Origin: Helopsaltes ochotensis
Taxonomy: Eukaryota > Chordata > Aves > Passeriformes > Locustellidae
Reading direction: 5' to 3'
DNA length: 64,000 nt
Assembly (NCBI GenBank): GCA_013400155.1
Contig: VXBM01000238.1
Span: 69,297-133,296 of the forward strand
This document shows, piece after piece, positions 50,959 to 64,000 of the stretch (positions are counted from its first letter, which is position 1; every line of letters starts with the position of its first letter). A model generated the notes under the pieces. The model did not search any database. It was not told the origin of the DNA and worked only from the letters and a program-made list of their open reading frames with translations. The position numbers were made by a program, and so were the translations under genes.

Positions 50959-53447
50959 ACCAGGCATTTTCTTAAACTGGAAAAATACCTTGAGAAACCA
51001 TTTATGTAATTCAAATTAACAATCAGTCTTACACACTCCCTCGTACATGGTAATAACCATTTGATTTGATTAGAGGTTCCTATTGCTTTAAGTACCTTTT
51101 TCCATAAACAACATTATTAGCTTTTTTAAATTAGTTAAAACAAAGACAACAAAAACACACAAAAAAATCTTTTTTAAGAACTGTTCCTTCGACAAATGTG
51201 TTGTAAGGTGTGCACTGTAATACCTTGCTCTTTCACCTGTCCTTACATATAGCCTAAAACCACAATTTAGGCAGTAATTACTCAAATACCCTTTAGTAAC
51301 CCTATAATGTATTTTTATAGTTCTAAAACCATTTTCAGTAACAGTTACTCTTTATTCAATGCCTGACTTCAGAATAATAGACTACACTTCTCACATCCTG
51401 GATATACTTGGTTGCTTAGAAAGCACTGATCTCTCTCAAAATGGAGCTCCTGAAGCAGTGATGGTACTTCAGTTATAACGAGCAGCCCTTAGAGCAAGAC
51501 CTGTGACCTACTGCTATTCACCTATACAAGACTTTACTGACAACCAAATTAAAAGCCAGGTGCTCTTTTGCACCAGCACTCACTTTATTCTCCTGCTTGT
51601 CTTCCTGTCCCTGGAATCTTACCTTCTTTTTTGAAATACTTTCTTAGCTCCAAGAAGAGATGTGGAGGCTGCAAAATCTGAGAACAGATCTGAGCATGAT
51701 ATTTTGAGTTAATTTCTGAAAGACAGAGGAGTAGTTTTGAACACTTTAGGGCAAAAAGATCAAATATGTGAGTTTCCTAGTTTCTGCAGGGGCATTTTGA
51801 GGAAAAAGTTACTGTATACAAAAGTTCTACCCCACAAGCCATTGGTGGCCAGGTTATGAACCTAAAAAACTGAGTTTTGAACTGTATGATTTTTGAAAGG
51901 TATCATCACCCCTGATCAGCCAAATAACTATACTTTCTTTATTTCCAGTTCTGATAAATGGCAATCCAGCAGCTCTTGGTTTTCCAAAAAATGAGGAGTT
52001 GGAAATATAGAAGGAATTCTTTCTCATAAGCTCCATTTCATGCAAGGCTTTTATAAATGTGTAATTCTACTGCTTGTAGACTTATGCTATGCCACTTTAA
52101 AACTTTAGACTCTTTACAGATGTTTCCATGGACATTTCTCTACAGAATTACTGACATACCAAGACGCCAGACATATCAAGTACTACAAAAACTGTTTTGA
52201 TCTCTACTGATACCATACTTACTGCTTTGTTCCACATGCCATGCCAAAGTACAAAATCAGTAATGGCACTTGAACACTATGATGCCAAGGGAATTTGTAA
52301 AAGCCAGCAAACCACATAGCAATGCTGCTACTACAGACTGCTATATATCATTCTGGAAAAATATCACTGACATCATTCAGCTTTGGAACGTTTTAATTTC
52401 ATCATGGAATCAAGGAAGTTCCAAAATTAATCTGCCTCTTTTTAAAGGTGTCGATTTGATGTCTTTTACAGATTCTATTTCAATAACGCAGACATTTCTA
52501 ATCTCTGCATAAGAGAGCAGATGTGTACTGGGCAGGTGCTCAAATACCCTATGGAGGCAGATCCAAATAAATATAGTTTTGAAATCTAATTTATTACTCT
52601 TATGTTGTTTCTTTCTTGTGGCTTAGGAATGATACTACCCCAATTTCGTGCTTCCACTGAGAGACTCCTAAACACATGCTGCTCACTCTCTCCCCTGCTT
52701 CCTTCTCCCCCTTTCCCTCCCCAGCAGCAGGATGGAGAGGAGAACTGGAGACAAGCAACTACTCTGCCACTTCTGTACAGTCCTACAAAGGACAATAAGT
52801 AGGGAATTCCTTCATTTCATGCACAGCCCACACTTCTGTGAATTCGCATTCATCTTTCAGATAGACTGCCACAGCAGGATATCCAAAGGAGTCTGCAAAT
52901 TGCTTGCTCTCCTTGAGAAATTCTAGTCATTTCCACACAGCTCCAAGGTAGACACTTTTTCACAACCCAAATTTTATCCTCTCTGCCTCACTAGAAACTT
53001 GGAAATGGGGGTTAAGGCAACCAAAATATTGTCTTCAGTGATTTGCTGTTGGTGCCTTGGGCTGAAAAAATTTATGCCAGTTTGCCAGAAACAATCAAAG
53101 GTTTTACTCCACTCATCCTTTCTCTCCATTGGTCTCTACAGAGTTTAACATTCCTTGCCTCAACCAGTTATTCCACCTGGTATTTATTCAACTGGGACCA
53201 CTGGCACTGGAATTCCTCAATCCATAGAGCAGCTCCAAACAACTCAAATTTCCAAGGGTTGTTCATGTCTGCTCTCCAATGCAAGATCCAATCCTAGGCA
53301 GGTCCTATAACAACAGGGAATACTCAATATGCATCATGAAATCTAAAATAAAGGAAAAATATCAATCAACCAGAAACCCCCACTGCAGTACACCACGTGT
53401 ATTTTTTGAAGAAGCAATAAAAAAAGCAGATCAACATCTTAAAAGTA

Positions 53448-53505
53448 AGGGAGCAGGGGGGTGCAGCAGAGGACGGGGTATGGGAGAGGGAGGTAGCAGG
53501 GGGTA
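53448..53505 (+). other. G-rich block with quadruplex potential
   Basis: Purine-rich sequence contains a run of six G near 53455-53461. It also has GGGG-tat-GGG-aga-GGG-aggtagca-GGGGG at about 53475-53503. Loops are 3, 3 and 8 nt, slightly outside the strict 1-7 rule at one loop, so it is a plausible plus-strand quadruplex. Confidence 0.6.
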
Positions 53506-56147
53506 GTTTATTTACCAGGTACCTTTTCACTTTTAAATTTTTGTCTGTTCTGAATCCACTGTATTGAGCAGAACTCACAGGTATAGGAGAATCATAATGC
53601 CAGGTTCTCCTCCCCCCGCCTTCCTTTTCATTTTGGTGATAAAATTCAAAAGCTAATAAAACCAGACAGATTATAGCAGAATTGATGAATGGCCATGTCT
53701 GGATTTCCTGTCTGGAGACCAGAGCAGGCACTGTCTGAGAAAGAAGACAAGACAGTCACTGCATAGAAAGAAAAGGAATATCCAGCAGATGGATTATGTC
53801 TGGCTGGTCCCATTATTAATACTGATCTGTATCAGGCAGTGATGAATACATAGAAGCACTCAGAAATACTAATAGTTTCACCCTTTAAGTACTAATTTCT
53901 ATCCTTCTATCCTATTTAACATTAAAAATGCTCTGTGATCTTGTCATTGATGGAAATGGTTATAGTGAAGAAGCAGGTCTCTTGGGAAGACAGACTATAC
54001 CAAATTTAATGAAAAATATTAAAATCAGCTTGAGAGGTAGAGAAGTCATAAACTACAATCAGAGAATATCAGAGAAAACTCTTTCCCCCTAAACAATTGA
54101 TATTCTTATTTAAATGTAATTTTTAAATCCTAAATCCAAGATATTTTTCAGTTATCAAGACTACAGACTAAATATATTCTAAGTTATTTAAAAAAAGAAG
54201 GAAAACAGGAAATATTAGGTAATGTGTTGGCAGTAACAATCAATTACACACCATTTATGCTGCACTGGAGTTAAGCTTAGTTTAACAAAATCTCTAAATC
54301 TCCATTTTCCTGGATCTTTAACTCTTTCAGAACCCTCTTCTGAGAAACTAAAGAATATGAGTGCACTGACATACAAACATGTAAAAGAACATCTTACCCT
54401 AAGTCCTAAAAGTGCCTAAATATCCACTAAATCAAACTGGAAACAGCAGTGGGTGACCTGTCTGGAGGAGACAGCTAAAAAAAAACAACCAGGCTGTGGC
54501 ATCCACTACATCACTAATTCAGGATGAAGTAGGGGAGATCATTTGGATTGTGAGGGTTCGGATGTTTACTCTCAGACTCACAGTTCTTGTTGACTGTTTT
54601 GATGATTATCCTATTTGGAGTACTAATGTGACACAGGACAAAAGGATAGGCTCTGGCCTAGCTGAACACACTTTCTTGTGAGCTGTCGCTGCTTCGTGAT
54701 ACTCAAATAATTTTCTCTTTTGACATGAAAAGAAGCAGGTTGACATTTCCTCCTGAAGCACACCAGACTTGTGCAATACGTATTTAGGTATTAGAACAGG
54801 CTTTTAAGATCTACTTGCTGAAAAAGGTTTGCTAATAGTGACTGGAAGCTTGACTTGATGGCTAAGGAAAGTGGGGAAAATGTAAAAAACCACAAATGTA
54901 ATGTAGGTGGTATCTATCAGCCAAGATAGTAACGTACATTAGATAACATAACTGCACAACATAACTAAGACTGACAATGAAACTCCTCCTAGTGGCATGA
55001 TCTGAGGATTGTAGTGACCAGGTGGCTAAAACCTGTAGGTCTGCACTGCCATTGCCACACCAATATCTGCATCTATCCATATCTGCATTAAACAAGAAGC
55101 TTCTCCTGGGCTAAACTTTCCTTATGAAATGACCCACAGACCGATGCCTAAAGGGATAATGGGAAAAGAGAGTGCTTTCCTTTGTTCTCCCTCCTCTTCT
55201 TCCTGAAAACACAGGTAAGCATTGGTCTAGATCATGCAATAAAGAAGCAGAGACTCCCACATCGGGTCAGGTTCCTGCCTACGCCACCAAGACAATCATC
55301 CCTGGCTCCTTTTTCTGAGCCTGAGATCCTATTCCTCACCTAAGGATGTTTATAAACATAGCTGTGGGCTAAGAGAGGACATAAAACTCTGAAGGTAGAT
55401 CACAAAGAGTGAAACATTCCTTTCTTTCCAGCCAGCAAATAGTTCTGCTTTAGCTTGACTCTTCTTGTTATGAGAAACAAGTATGGTCCTATAAATCTAC
55501 ATCTCAAACGCAGGATAATTTCTAGGCTACTTTATTCATAAATAGTTGTATGGACATTTTTATTCAGAGCAAATTTCAGCAATGCAAGGATCATTTTGAA
55601 TACACTGTCACAAATTCAGTGTCCCAATAAAGCCCTAAGAAAGACTACTTCAATCACAAAACATAATTTTTCACATATATTTCACCTGAAGTGAGACTTT
55701 ACTATCTTGAGATATAAACGTTTATTTTTTCTTCATTCTCTCATTTGCCACATTTAACCTCAGATTTCAATCACACTGGAGAAGCCAATTTTTCATGCCT
55801 AAAAACAAGGACAATAAATTTTTTTAGTTATTTCCACTACTTTGACACTGATTTTGCATGCAACCCAAGGAAAATCAGTGTTTGCTCTGCTATTCTCTCA
55901 TTTTTCTGTAAAGTAGAGGTACTAAGACACGCTTGTTCCTTCAAGTTTAGTTGGCAACTTATGTTACATGAGTGTTTGTAAAATGCTTTGACATTTCTGG
56001 GAAAAGCATCAAAGTCTATAAATGCCATCTTCATTAATATAGATATTCAAATAAATCATTTTCCCTTTATTATCTTTTACTACTAAAAATAAAAGTTGTA
56101 GTCCTGTTTTGTTAGCAAAGCTTCATTTTTAGACTGGAGTCTTTATT

Positions 56148-56173
56148 ATTACATACATGAAAATGTATGTAAT
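56148..56173. repeat. Perfect 11-bp stem-loop
   Basis: ATTACATACAT (56148-56158) and ATGTATGTAAT (56163-56173) pair perfectly around a GAAA loop. A further 'aattacatac' follows at 56171-56180. It is not next to any gene and lacks the T-run of a terminator. Confidence 0.85.
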
Positions 56174-59100
56174 TACATACTCCCAGAAAAACATCTGAGA
56201 GTTTTAAGAAACGTTGAGTCCTTTCCTATAATACACATAAAAGCTTTTTTAGTTTTTCATTTTTGACATAAAAAGAAAGATTTTCAGTAGGCTTTCAGGA
56301 CATCCAAAGCTCTTTTCAGTTTTCTGAAGAATGAATATTGCAAACCTTTTTCTCATTTAACAGACTTCAGTAATACAAGATGTTCCATGCAATCATTGGA
56401 GAAAACTTTGATACTCTTTTTAATGCTGAGTAACACTTAACAAACAGGTTTCTGCAGAAAATATTACTCAACAGAAGATTCTGAACAAGAAAGATTATTA
56501 GTGTCAGAATGTTTTATAAAGCCTTTCCAAGGTAAATTTATCTGAAAATGTTTTTAAATCTAGACACCAAGAAAAAAAAATCACAGCAAGGCACATAATT
56601 AATTACAGAGAAAAAAAACAATACTTGGGATTACGTCTCTGTTTTACTGTCTAGTGGACAGTGTAATAATGTCAGTGCATACACAGGTTTTATCTTCAGC
56701 ATTTCATCTTGATTTTAAAAGCATTATAGTTTAGTATCAATAAGTTTAGAACCATTGCATTAGAAAATTTGAGTATGAAATCAAGTTTTTGAAATAACTT
56801 GAATAATTTTATAAGGAAGACCATATTTTTCAAAACACAGCACAAGTCATTAGTTAAGAAATGTACTTTAAAACTCTGCTCTGCTCTGGTAATGTGGATG
56901 AAATTTGTTTTAATAGCCCTGAAAAGCCCATGATTTATGATCTCTGTCAAAAGGCATTATGCCTTTTTACAGTTCCTATTCAGATCAGCATATTTCTAAT
57001 TTCATAATGTAGAATGGAAATTAACTGCTTGGATTTCTCCATTTTGCATTTCAATTTGCAGACCAACACATTCCTTTAGGAACACCATGTTCCATATGTG
57101 TCTCTGTTATGTCAACAGTAAAGCACAGCATGTTTGTTTAAAGCCCTTTACAGTTGTCTTGTATTACCAGGTATTACTGTACATTATATAGTCTCTGAAT
57201 AATGAAGGCTCTAAATAGTTATTTCAGGTGTATATGGCATTAAAACAATGCCTATGGTAAATATTCAGAAACATCAAGGCAAAAGCTAAACAAACTTCGG
57301 TAGAGTTTATGAGATTCAATTATAAACCAAAATCAAATTTTTAAAGGTACTTCTTTTCTGCAATTTATCCTAATAGGTCAATAACATCCTCTTGTTGTAG
57401 CTGAAAGCTAGAGCTGAAGTTCCATTTTTTTCAGGTTAATATCAAGCCTCCTGAAAACTTCCAGCATCTCAGAGAGATCTGATATTTAAATATCTCTAGA
57501 GTTAGCTAACCCAGAACAGTCATCCGTATATACTTAGCAAGAAGTTCTATGAAGGCATTTTGTAGCTCCTACAAATCACTGCATTTTAGTACATATTTGC
57601 CTGCACACAACTACACTCACAGATAGATTCTACAGTATGAGCTGCTTATGGCAATAACATTGGCCTAAAATTCATTGCACCCAAAGAAGGTCTGGGGAGT
57701 GTGTTCTTTGTAAATCTTTCTGCCCTATCCAGTTGCTCTCAGCTGCTCATTACTATTTCAGCTGCTCCAATCAGATACAACTCCTGGGGGTTTTTTTGGA
57801 GGACTCCAATGTTTGTATCACCACTATTGCAGAGCTCATTGCATCCAAATAAGCTACATGACTAGTGGCCATTCTCATGCTTCCTGAGAATGTTAAAAGG
57901 AACAAGTCCACCACACGCAAGGAAATAAAGCAAATACTTTTAAAACATAGTTCCCAAAAATTTCTTTAAAATTCTGTACTTTTAATTTCAGACCTCTCCT
58001 CAAACAGGAATTCCTTATCCAAGTCTAGAACACCTCTGCAGTACTTCTCTCTGAAAGGCAACTACACAAGTAGTATGTGAGGAACTCTGGTTTGTCTGTG
58101 ACAAGGTGAAAGAGGAGAACAAATACAACAGGAATGGAAGCTGAGATCAGAGTTGGTAGAACTGCCTGCTGTGAAGAATACCATGGATGAAGAAGGTCCA
58201 CCCTCACAAAATGGTAATCACAACACAAACTTAGCTAAACACAATAGTCACTCAGGGTGATAGTGCTGCTCCCAGCCTAACAACAGCAAAACCAATTACT
58301 TCTGTAGAGCTCCTTTTAGGACCTAGGGTAATAGAAACAAATGCATGCTTTCAATATACTTTCACAGAGCAAACAGTGTAGTTTAAGTCAGTTCATCAGC
58401 CTGAATAATTTGGAGCTTCACTCCAGTAGTAAGCATTGTACTTACAATTTTTCTACCCAATCTTTTTCATAGTGTCAGCCTTAAAGACATCCTTGTTCTT
58501 TTCTAGTAAGGAATTCTGAGCTGTTTTTACACCAATCACTCAATTTATAAAAGATCTTTGAAAAATTAAACTCTCCTTCAAATTCAAAATTCAGTGAAAC
58601 TTTAGGCATCCACTTACTAAGGGTCCTGATCTTACCTGTGCCAAAAGTAACAGTGGTACCTAAAACAGCAGCTAAGAATCAAACTGAAAACAAGATGGGG
58701 TACCTCACAGCACCATTTCTAGCTCAACCTGAGCTGTTCTGTGACCTGCAGAAGACAGCAGCCTTTGTCTATAGGGCACTTCCAGACCTTACCCACCAAT
58801 GGAAGAGGTGCATTAAACAGCTACACTGTTTTGTTGCTTTTGGTTTTAAAAGCAAGGTCACAGAAGGGAACTGAGGCAAAATTAGAGAACCTATGCTAAC
58901 ATAACTTTCAAGATATCTTCCTAAGTGATCATAAAGAAAAAGGAAAAGATAACACAAGGTTTTGTGAGAATAGTCAAACAGGCAAGCTAGGAGTCTCAGA
59001 GGAAAGGGTGGAGAAGAGTTGGATTTCTGCATCATTAGAAGACCCTATCACCTCAGTAAAATAAAAAATGCTGTCTCCAAAGTGATCCAATATTGAAAAA

Positions 59101-60578
59101 AATACAAGGGAAAGCACACTTATCAGAAGATCAGTTCAACTAGCAGTAAGACTTTGAATTAAAGGTCTCCCTGGCCTTCACACCCATAGTGGGAGAACCC
59201 ACCGTACTTCTGAAGTGTAATAGTCCTCTCCCCTCTCCATATTAAATCATAGGGCTCTTCAGCTTTCTGTGGTCCACTGAAAAACAGTCTTGTCTCTAAA
59301 GAGAAGGAACAAAAAAGATATTTTTAAAGTAATAAAAAATATCTTTCATTCATGGCTTGTCACCTAGATACATACAGGAAACTTCTGCTCTTCCAAGGAA
59401 ATAGAGAAGGGACAAAAAGGCAGAAGCAGTTCCACCTGCCTAAAGGAGGAGGGACCGCAATGGGGAAAATTAACAAGACTCCAAAATAAATGCTGTTACC
59501 TAAGGAAAAAAGAAGAGCTTATCATATAATGTAACCATTTCTGGAAAGGTAGCCACAGTAACAGATGTTTGGGGTTGGTTTGGTTTTTCAGTCTAGCATT
59601 CCTAGTTTTCAATTAGTCAACATATTTGAAGCTGTAAAAACTTAAGAATAATACAACCATTATAATAAAATGTTACCAACCCTTCCTCCCCCCTGTCTTG
59701 GACAGCTTTGGGGAAGTACAATACACAGACATAAATATCTCTACCTGCAGGTTTTTATATTTCATTTGTGTTACCTCTATACACTGAATCCTTGCTTACA
59801 GGATAAGTCGGACAGATTTATTCTGATAAGATTTTATAGGCAACATAAATTTTTAAGTCTTGCCTGTACTATTAGCCTTGTCTTGAAAATGCAATCTGCA
59901 TTAACAGCATTTCAGAGTAAAAAACATACAAATCAGTCAGGTGAACCCAAAACCAGGTTTTGTGTATTCACTTTTGGATAAGCAACTGGAGAGCACGTCA
60001 AAGCTTTTTTTGCATGCCAGCCTCTTTTATCTTCAAACAGATCCACAAATGGATTATTTATAGACGCAACAGCAGCCTTCTGAGTAAAGCATAAAGGGCA
60101 GAGATTACAAAAGATTGATTTCCACAGCTCAGTACTGCCATAAACTTATAGCCCAGGCAGATGCACAGGGGAGAACTCTCTTCCTTAGGTCAGCCGTTAA
60201 TTTCTGGCATGTGCTTACAAATTCCTCAGGAGGATTAAAAGGACATCCATATAGTAGTTTGAAAAAGCCAGTAAAGAAGTCCTGTTCCTCTAGTTTCCTC
60301 TAGTGTTTGCCTCCATTTCATGAATCATGTGGTTAGCCCAGACAAAAGATCCACTTCTACCTGTAGTGTAAGCCACATGCATTCTTATCTGTGGAAACAC
60401 CACCACAAGTCTTCTCTACTGAATTCACAAACTTTAGGCAAATCACCAGAATGAACTTACAAGTGGGTTTCTGTTTACTGCTGATTCAGTTTGATGAGCA
60501 AAATACAGACAGGGGTTTTTCTTGTCTCATTTCCACAAGTAGTGAAAGTATATAACATAAAACCTTTGTAAATCTAAA

Positions 60579-60607
60579 ATGTAATGGAACTATATATGTA
60601 ATGGAAC
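60579..60607. repeat. 12-bp direct repeat
   Basis: atgtaatggaac occurs at 60579-60590 and again at 60596-60607, separated by five bases. Probably slippage. Confidence 0.85.
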
Positions 60608-62317
60608 ACCCTCATGATTATATCCATTCAAGTCCCCATTTTCATTTTGATGAATTTCTCATCTTTCCTATTTGAAACAGAGCAATAAATATACTTTTGA
60701 CAAGTATTCACTCTATCAATTTTAATTGATTCAAATTTTCAAACAAGTTCAATTCTTCCCTTTGCCTATGTGTTCCATAGAAGTCAAGAAAGCCAAGAGT
60801 AAACAACGGTAAACTAACCTCCCAGCAGTTCATAGTATAATTCTTCTACTGAATCAAAACTAATATTGTTAAGTGTTCAGAATCTTCTGTCAGCTTACAA
60901 AAGATATTTCCATTCTCTTTTTAAACTGAATCATTAACAGACTGCTTTGTTCTTGCCTTCATTACAGTTCCTCCAGTTTCTCAGTTCAGCATAGATCCCA
61001 GAATGCATAGGGTACTGTTTTCATTCATTGTATTCTAAACATAGGAATAAATCACTAAATCAGGTTTCTCCCTCTGAGCAAAACATGCAGTGTCTAGGTG
61101 GTACAAGCAGTCTTCTGTTAGCTTCAGAACCATCACTCTGCAATGCAACAAACAGCTCAAACACAACCCACTCAGCACCATAAGCAATTAAATTGAAAGT
61201 TAGTAGATTCTTCTATCTCCAATTTGAATAAAAATCACAGTTTCTAATTTAGCAGCTAGCCTCTTGAGACACACACCCAGAGGAAAAGAAAAGGGGAAAA
61301 AAAGGCCACAATGGCAGCTACTTTCATTGCAAAAACTCTGCAGCTCACATTCCTATGGAGAATATCAATCCACTATCAGCAGGGCTCTTCTACTTCACAC
61401 AGAGGCCAGTTCTTAGTCATAAGTGGTCTCAGAGCAAAAACAGCCAGAGTGCTTTACTGAAAATAATTATCTAAGCCCTACTTTATTTTTGACCCGTATG
61501 TCTTATGCTAAGACAGCTCCTCAGTATAATTTCTTGTTTTGTTAATAAAAAGGTTTTAGATTCTGAGGGGTATTAGAGACAGGAAAAAGAGCAAGGGTCT
61601 GATATATTACTCCAACATGTCCATATGTGACAGCTGTGAATTGAACTTCTCCTCATAAACTACAAGTAGGCATTCAGCAGGAATGAAACTTAAACTCTTC
61701 ACAGTAACTTCCTTAGCCTAAGATTTCATTACAGCTGCCTACAATTAGGCAACATACCTTCAGTAGATGTACCTAATATAGTGTCTAGATGGCTTTGATC
61801 AAAGATTTATTTATTTCATGTGAATAAATGTATTAGCGTGGAGAGAAACATAACCATTTTTATTTCCATGACCATGTGCCTTAATACATATTAACTAGGT
61901 GAAGTTAGCTCCTGGCTGTCCCTAAAATTTAACAACCAGTTAGCACATAGTAACATACCAAATTGTGCATATAGCCCAGATATTTACAGGCTGGTTGATA
62001 TTCTTCCCTCCTTGTTTCTCTCTGCTCCTGCTGTGTCTGGAGACCTAACTGCTACAGTCACCTTGAAAAGATAAAAGGAAAAATGACACTCAAGGCAACG
62101 GGCGGCTGATCCATCCCTAAGTAATAACTGAGTCCGGAAATTCAAGACATGTACATCAGGAAAGAGCCATTATTTTATAAGAAAGTTTGGAGCATCTCAT
62201 ACCAATAAACAGTAAGACACTGTTCCCAAGTTTTATATCAATACTTTCTTTTCTGACAATCCTTATAAAAGGCAATATTTAAAAAACAGCATTTTTATTG
62301 TAAGAATTCCTTGGGAT

Positions 62318-62399
62318 GAATTGAATTGAATTGAATTGAATTGAATTGAATTGAATTGAATTGAATTGAATTGAATTGAATTGAATTGAATTGAATTGA
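62318..62399. repeat. (GAATT)n pentanucleotide microsatellite, about 16 units
   Basis: 82 bases of perfect GAATT/ATTGA repeat without interruption. Likely length-variable between individuals. Each unit junction also makes an AATT core, so the array is strongly A/T-rich and easily unwound. Confidence 0.98.
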
Positions 62400-64000
62400 T
62401 AAAAAACACTAGAGATTTTCTGTAAAAATACATTAGATTTCATTATTGCAGTTACATTTAGAAATTTTTTAAAAATGCAAAAATACTCTTAATTCCAGAC
62501 ACTCATTTTAATGGGAGCTTTTCTAAGATTACTAAATGCATAAGAATATGGTAAATCAAATCCCTCAAATAATTTCTTTATGCCAGGCTTCCTAAATAAG
62601 CTCTTGTACAAAGATATGTATTTTAATTGCATACAGAAAATGTCTGAAATTGAACCGCAAGTATAACATGTTATGCCAGCTTTCAGACTTGCTTTATTTT
62701 TTTTTTTTGTCCCTTGCATATCATTTTGATCACCCTGTTAAGAATAAGCTGATATGCACAAAGAGAATAATTTTTCTTTTAAATTGTTAATTAAAAGAGT
62801 CACGCACACCTTCAGATTTCCCCTAAGAGTAATGTTCCAATATCTGTGCAGCGTTTAATGAGGTGAGCAAGAAAGGTCCAAAAACTATTCTTTTCTGTGG
62901 TCATATTTTTAGTGTTCATAATTTAACATCCAGTGCTTACCCTCAAAACCTGCTGCAAAGTATCACAGAGACTATGTTGAGATATGGAAATAGCCTGCTC
63001 CAGTATTTCAGAGAAATGGCAAGAAATGAGGACTGCTCTGTTGGACATCTCAACTCTCTCAGAGTAACTCCTTTACTGAATGCTCAAGTCAAGTACAAGA
63101 TTGCTATATTCTGTTGCCACTCCACACCAATCCCGTATTTTACCATGGGCTTATTGTTTCTACAGGGAAAATTGATTTAATATGCAAAATATCCCCTTTG
63201 TTTCAAGAGGCATTTGGAAAACCTTCTAGACCAAGAATCCTAACTCACTGCATGTGTAATTTCATATGTTCACCTTCAAAATGCATAAGCAGCTCAGTGT
63301 TTCCAGACTGGATATGCCAACTCAAAGCGCAACGCAAAACATGCACCTTTTTTCCTTTTATTTGGGCTTCTCTTTTGAAATGTGTACTCGTTTCACAACA
63401 TCCCCAGGGCTATCTGGCTTCAGGTTGCCTTTTTAGGTATATCTGTCCATCCCTAAAGGATTACTTGGCTTGACCTCAGAGCTTAGGAAAGCTTACCAAT
63501 AGAAAAAGGCAAATCAGATGTTAGCCAATAGAGAAAGACAAATAAGTTTTTAGATATATTATATTACAGTTCTTACACTCTGGTCACAACTGATACCTTT
63601 TCTCTTCACTTCTCTAAGCGGATTTTTTTTATTATTTTAAAAGACAAATTTTAAACTACAGCAAAAACAAAGAAGTCATTGAACCTCTTTTTTTTTTTTC
63701 TTTTTCTTTATGCATTGCAATTACAGGAAAAATATAATATCACTTTGGGTCAATCTTCTGTGCAAATTCACAGAGTATTAAATAGCCCTACTTCCCGCAT
63801 ACAGAATTTCAAACTGCGTAAGCAGCAGATGGGAACAAAGGGTCATTTTGACCATGCTAGTGCGTGTGGTGTTAAGTGTTTTATTTCTAGTTGTAGAACC
63901 CTAAAACTGAGGCTTTATGTAAGAAATTACATAAAATAGCAGATAGTTAAATTCACCACAGGAAAGAAATATATATGATAATAGGAGGATTTTAAACAGC

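Larger units (their letters stand above)
50965..64000. other. Long unique non-coding stretch
   Basis: No gene recognised in about 13 kb. Items listed separately are a G-rich block near 53.5 kb, a stem-loop near 56.15 kb, a 12-bp direct repeat near 60.6 kb and a pentanucleotide array near 62.3 kb. Two overlapping open frames of 105 and 119 codons (plus strand, 62863-63473) show no recognisable domains and are probably chance. Confidence 0.5.

Noticed and set aside
62863..63473. Two overlapping plus-strand open frames (105 and 119 codons)
   Set aside because: They are in different frames with no homology, and Cys/Ser/Phe-rich translation is typical of AT-rich non-coding DNA.
1..64000. tRNA, rRNA and snRNA genes, CRISPR arrays and bacterial-type operons
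   Set aside because: A by-eye scan found no tRNA B-box, no rRNA core motifs, no regularly spaced repeats and no Shine-Dalgarno-led gene clusters. The sequence is vertebrate nuclear in character.

Overview
This window looks like a stretch of a bird nuclear genome, an intergenic desert or a very long intron. The sequence is visibly AT-rich and every reading frame is broken by frequent stops. The recognisable elements are those of birds: CR1 non-LTR retrotransposons with the bird-type 3' terminus, and several classes of avian endogenous-retrovirus LTR. I found no host protein-coding gene, no tRNA, rRNA or snRNA gene, and no CRISPR array or bacterial operon. A songbird or related neoavian is my best guess, but that rests on remembered repeat families rather than on a search.

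Layout: 1-975 is unique AT-rich sequence. A 5'-truncated CR1 copy with a decayed reverse-transcriptase tail lies at about 975-1850 (+). 1851-10362 is unique sequence with one short tandem duplication. 10363-10965 (+) is a solo ERVL-type LTR. 10966-24131 is unique, with palindromes, a 19-bp x3 minisatellite, an old palindromic repeat relic and a 19-A tract. 24138-24621 (-) is a 484-bp solo LTR with TG/CA ends and a perfect 6-bp target-site duplication, the cleanest structure in the window. 24628-34292 is unique apart from an (ATCT)n microsatellite of about 22 units. 34299-34907 (+) and about 35344-36110 (+) are two unrelated LTRs about 440 bp apart. 36111-47719 is AT-rich, with a short CR1 tail at 37546-37600 (-). 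About 47720-48431 (+) is a CR1 copy with a large internal deletion. About 50153-50958 (+) is an old degraded LTR. The remainder is unique apart from a G-rich quadruplex-prone block (about 53448-53505) and a (GAATT)n pentanucleotide array (62318-62399).

Nothing here works together as a gene set. The window records repeated retroelement insertion and decay: CR1 copies lost their 5' ends and reading frames, and the retroviral insertions survive only as LTRs, with no gag, pol or env remnant that I can recognise. No new biological system is visible. The items most worth checking are the intact solo LTR at 24.1-24.6 kb (possible insertion polymorphism), the paired LTRs at 34.3-36.1 kb, and the long microsatellites.
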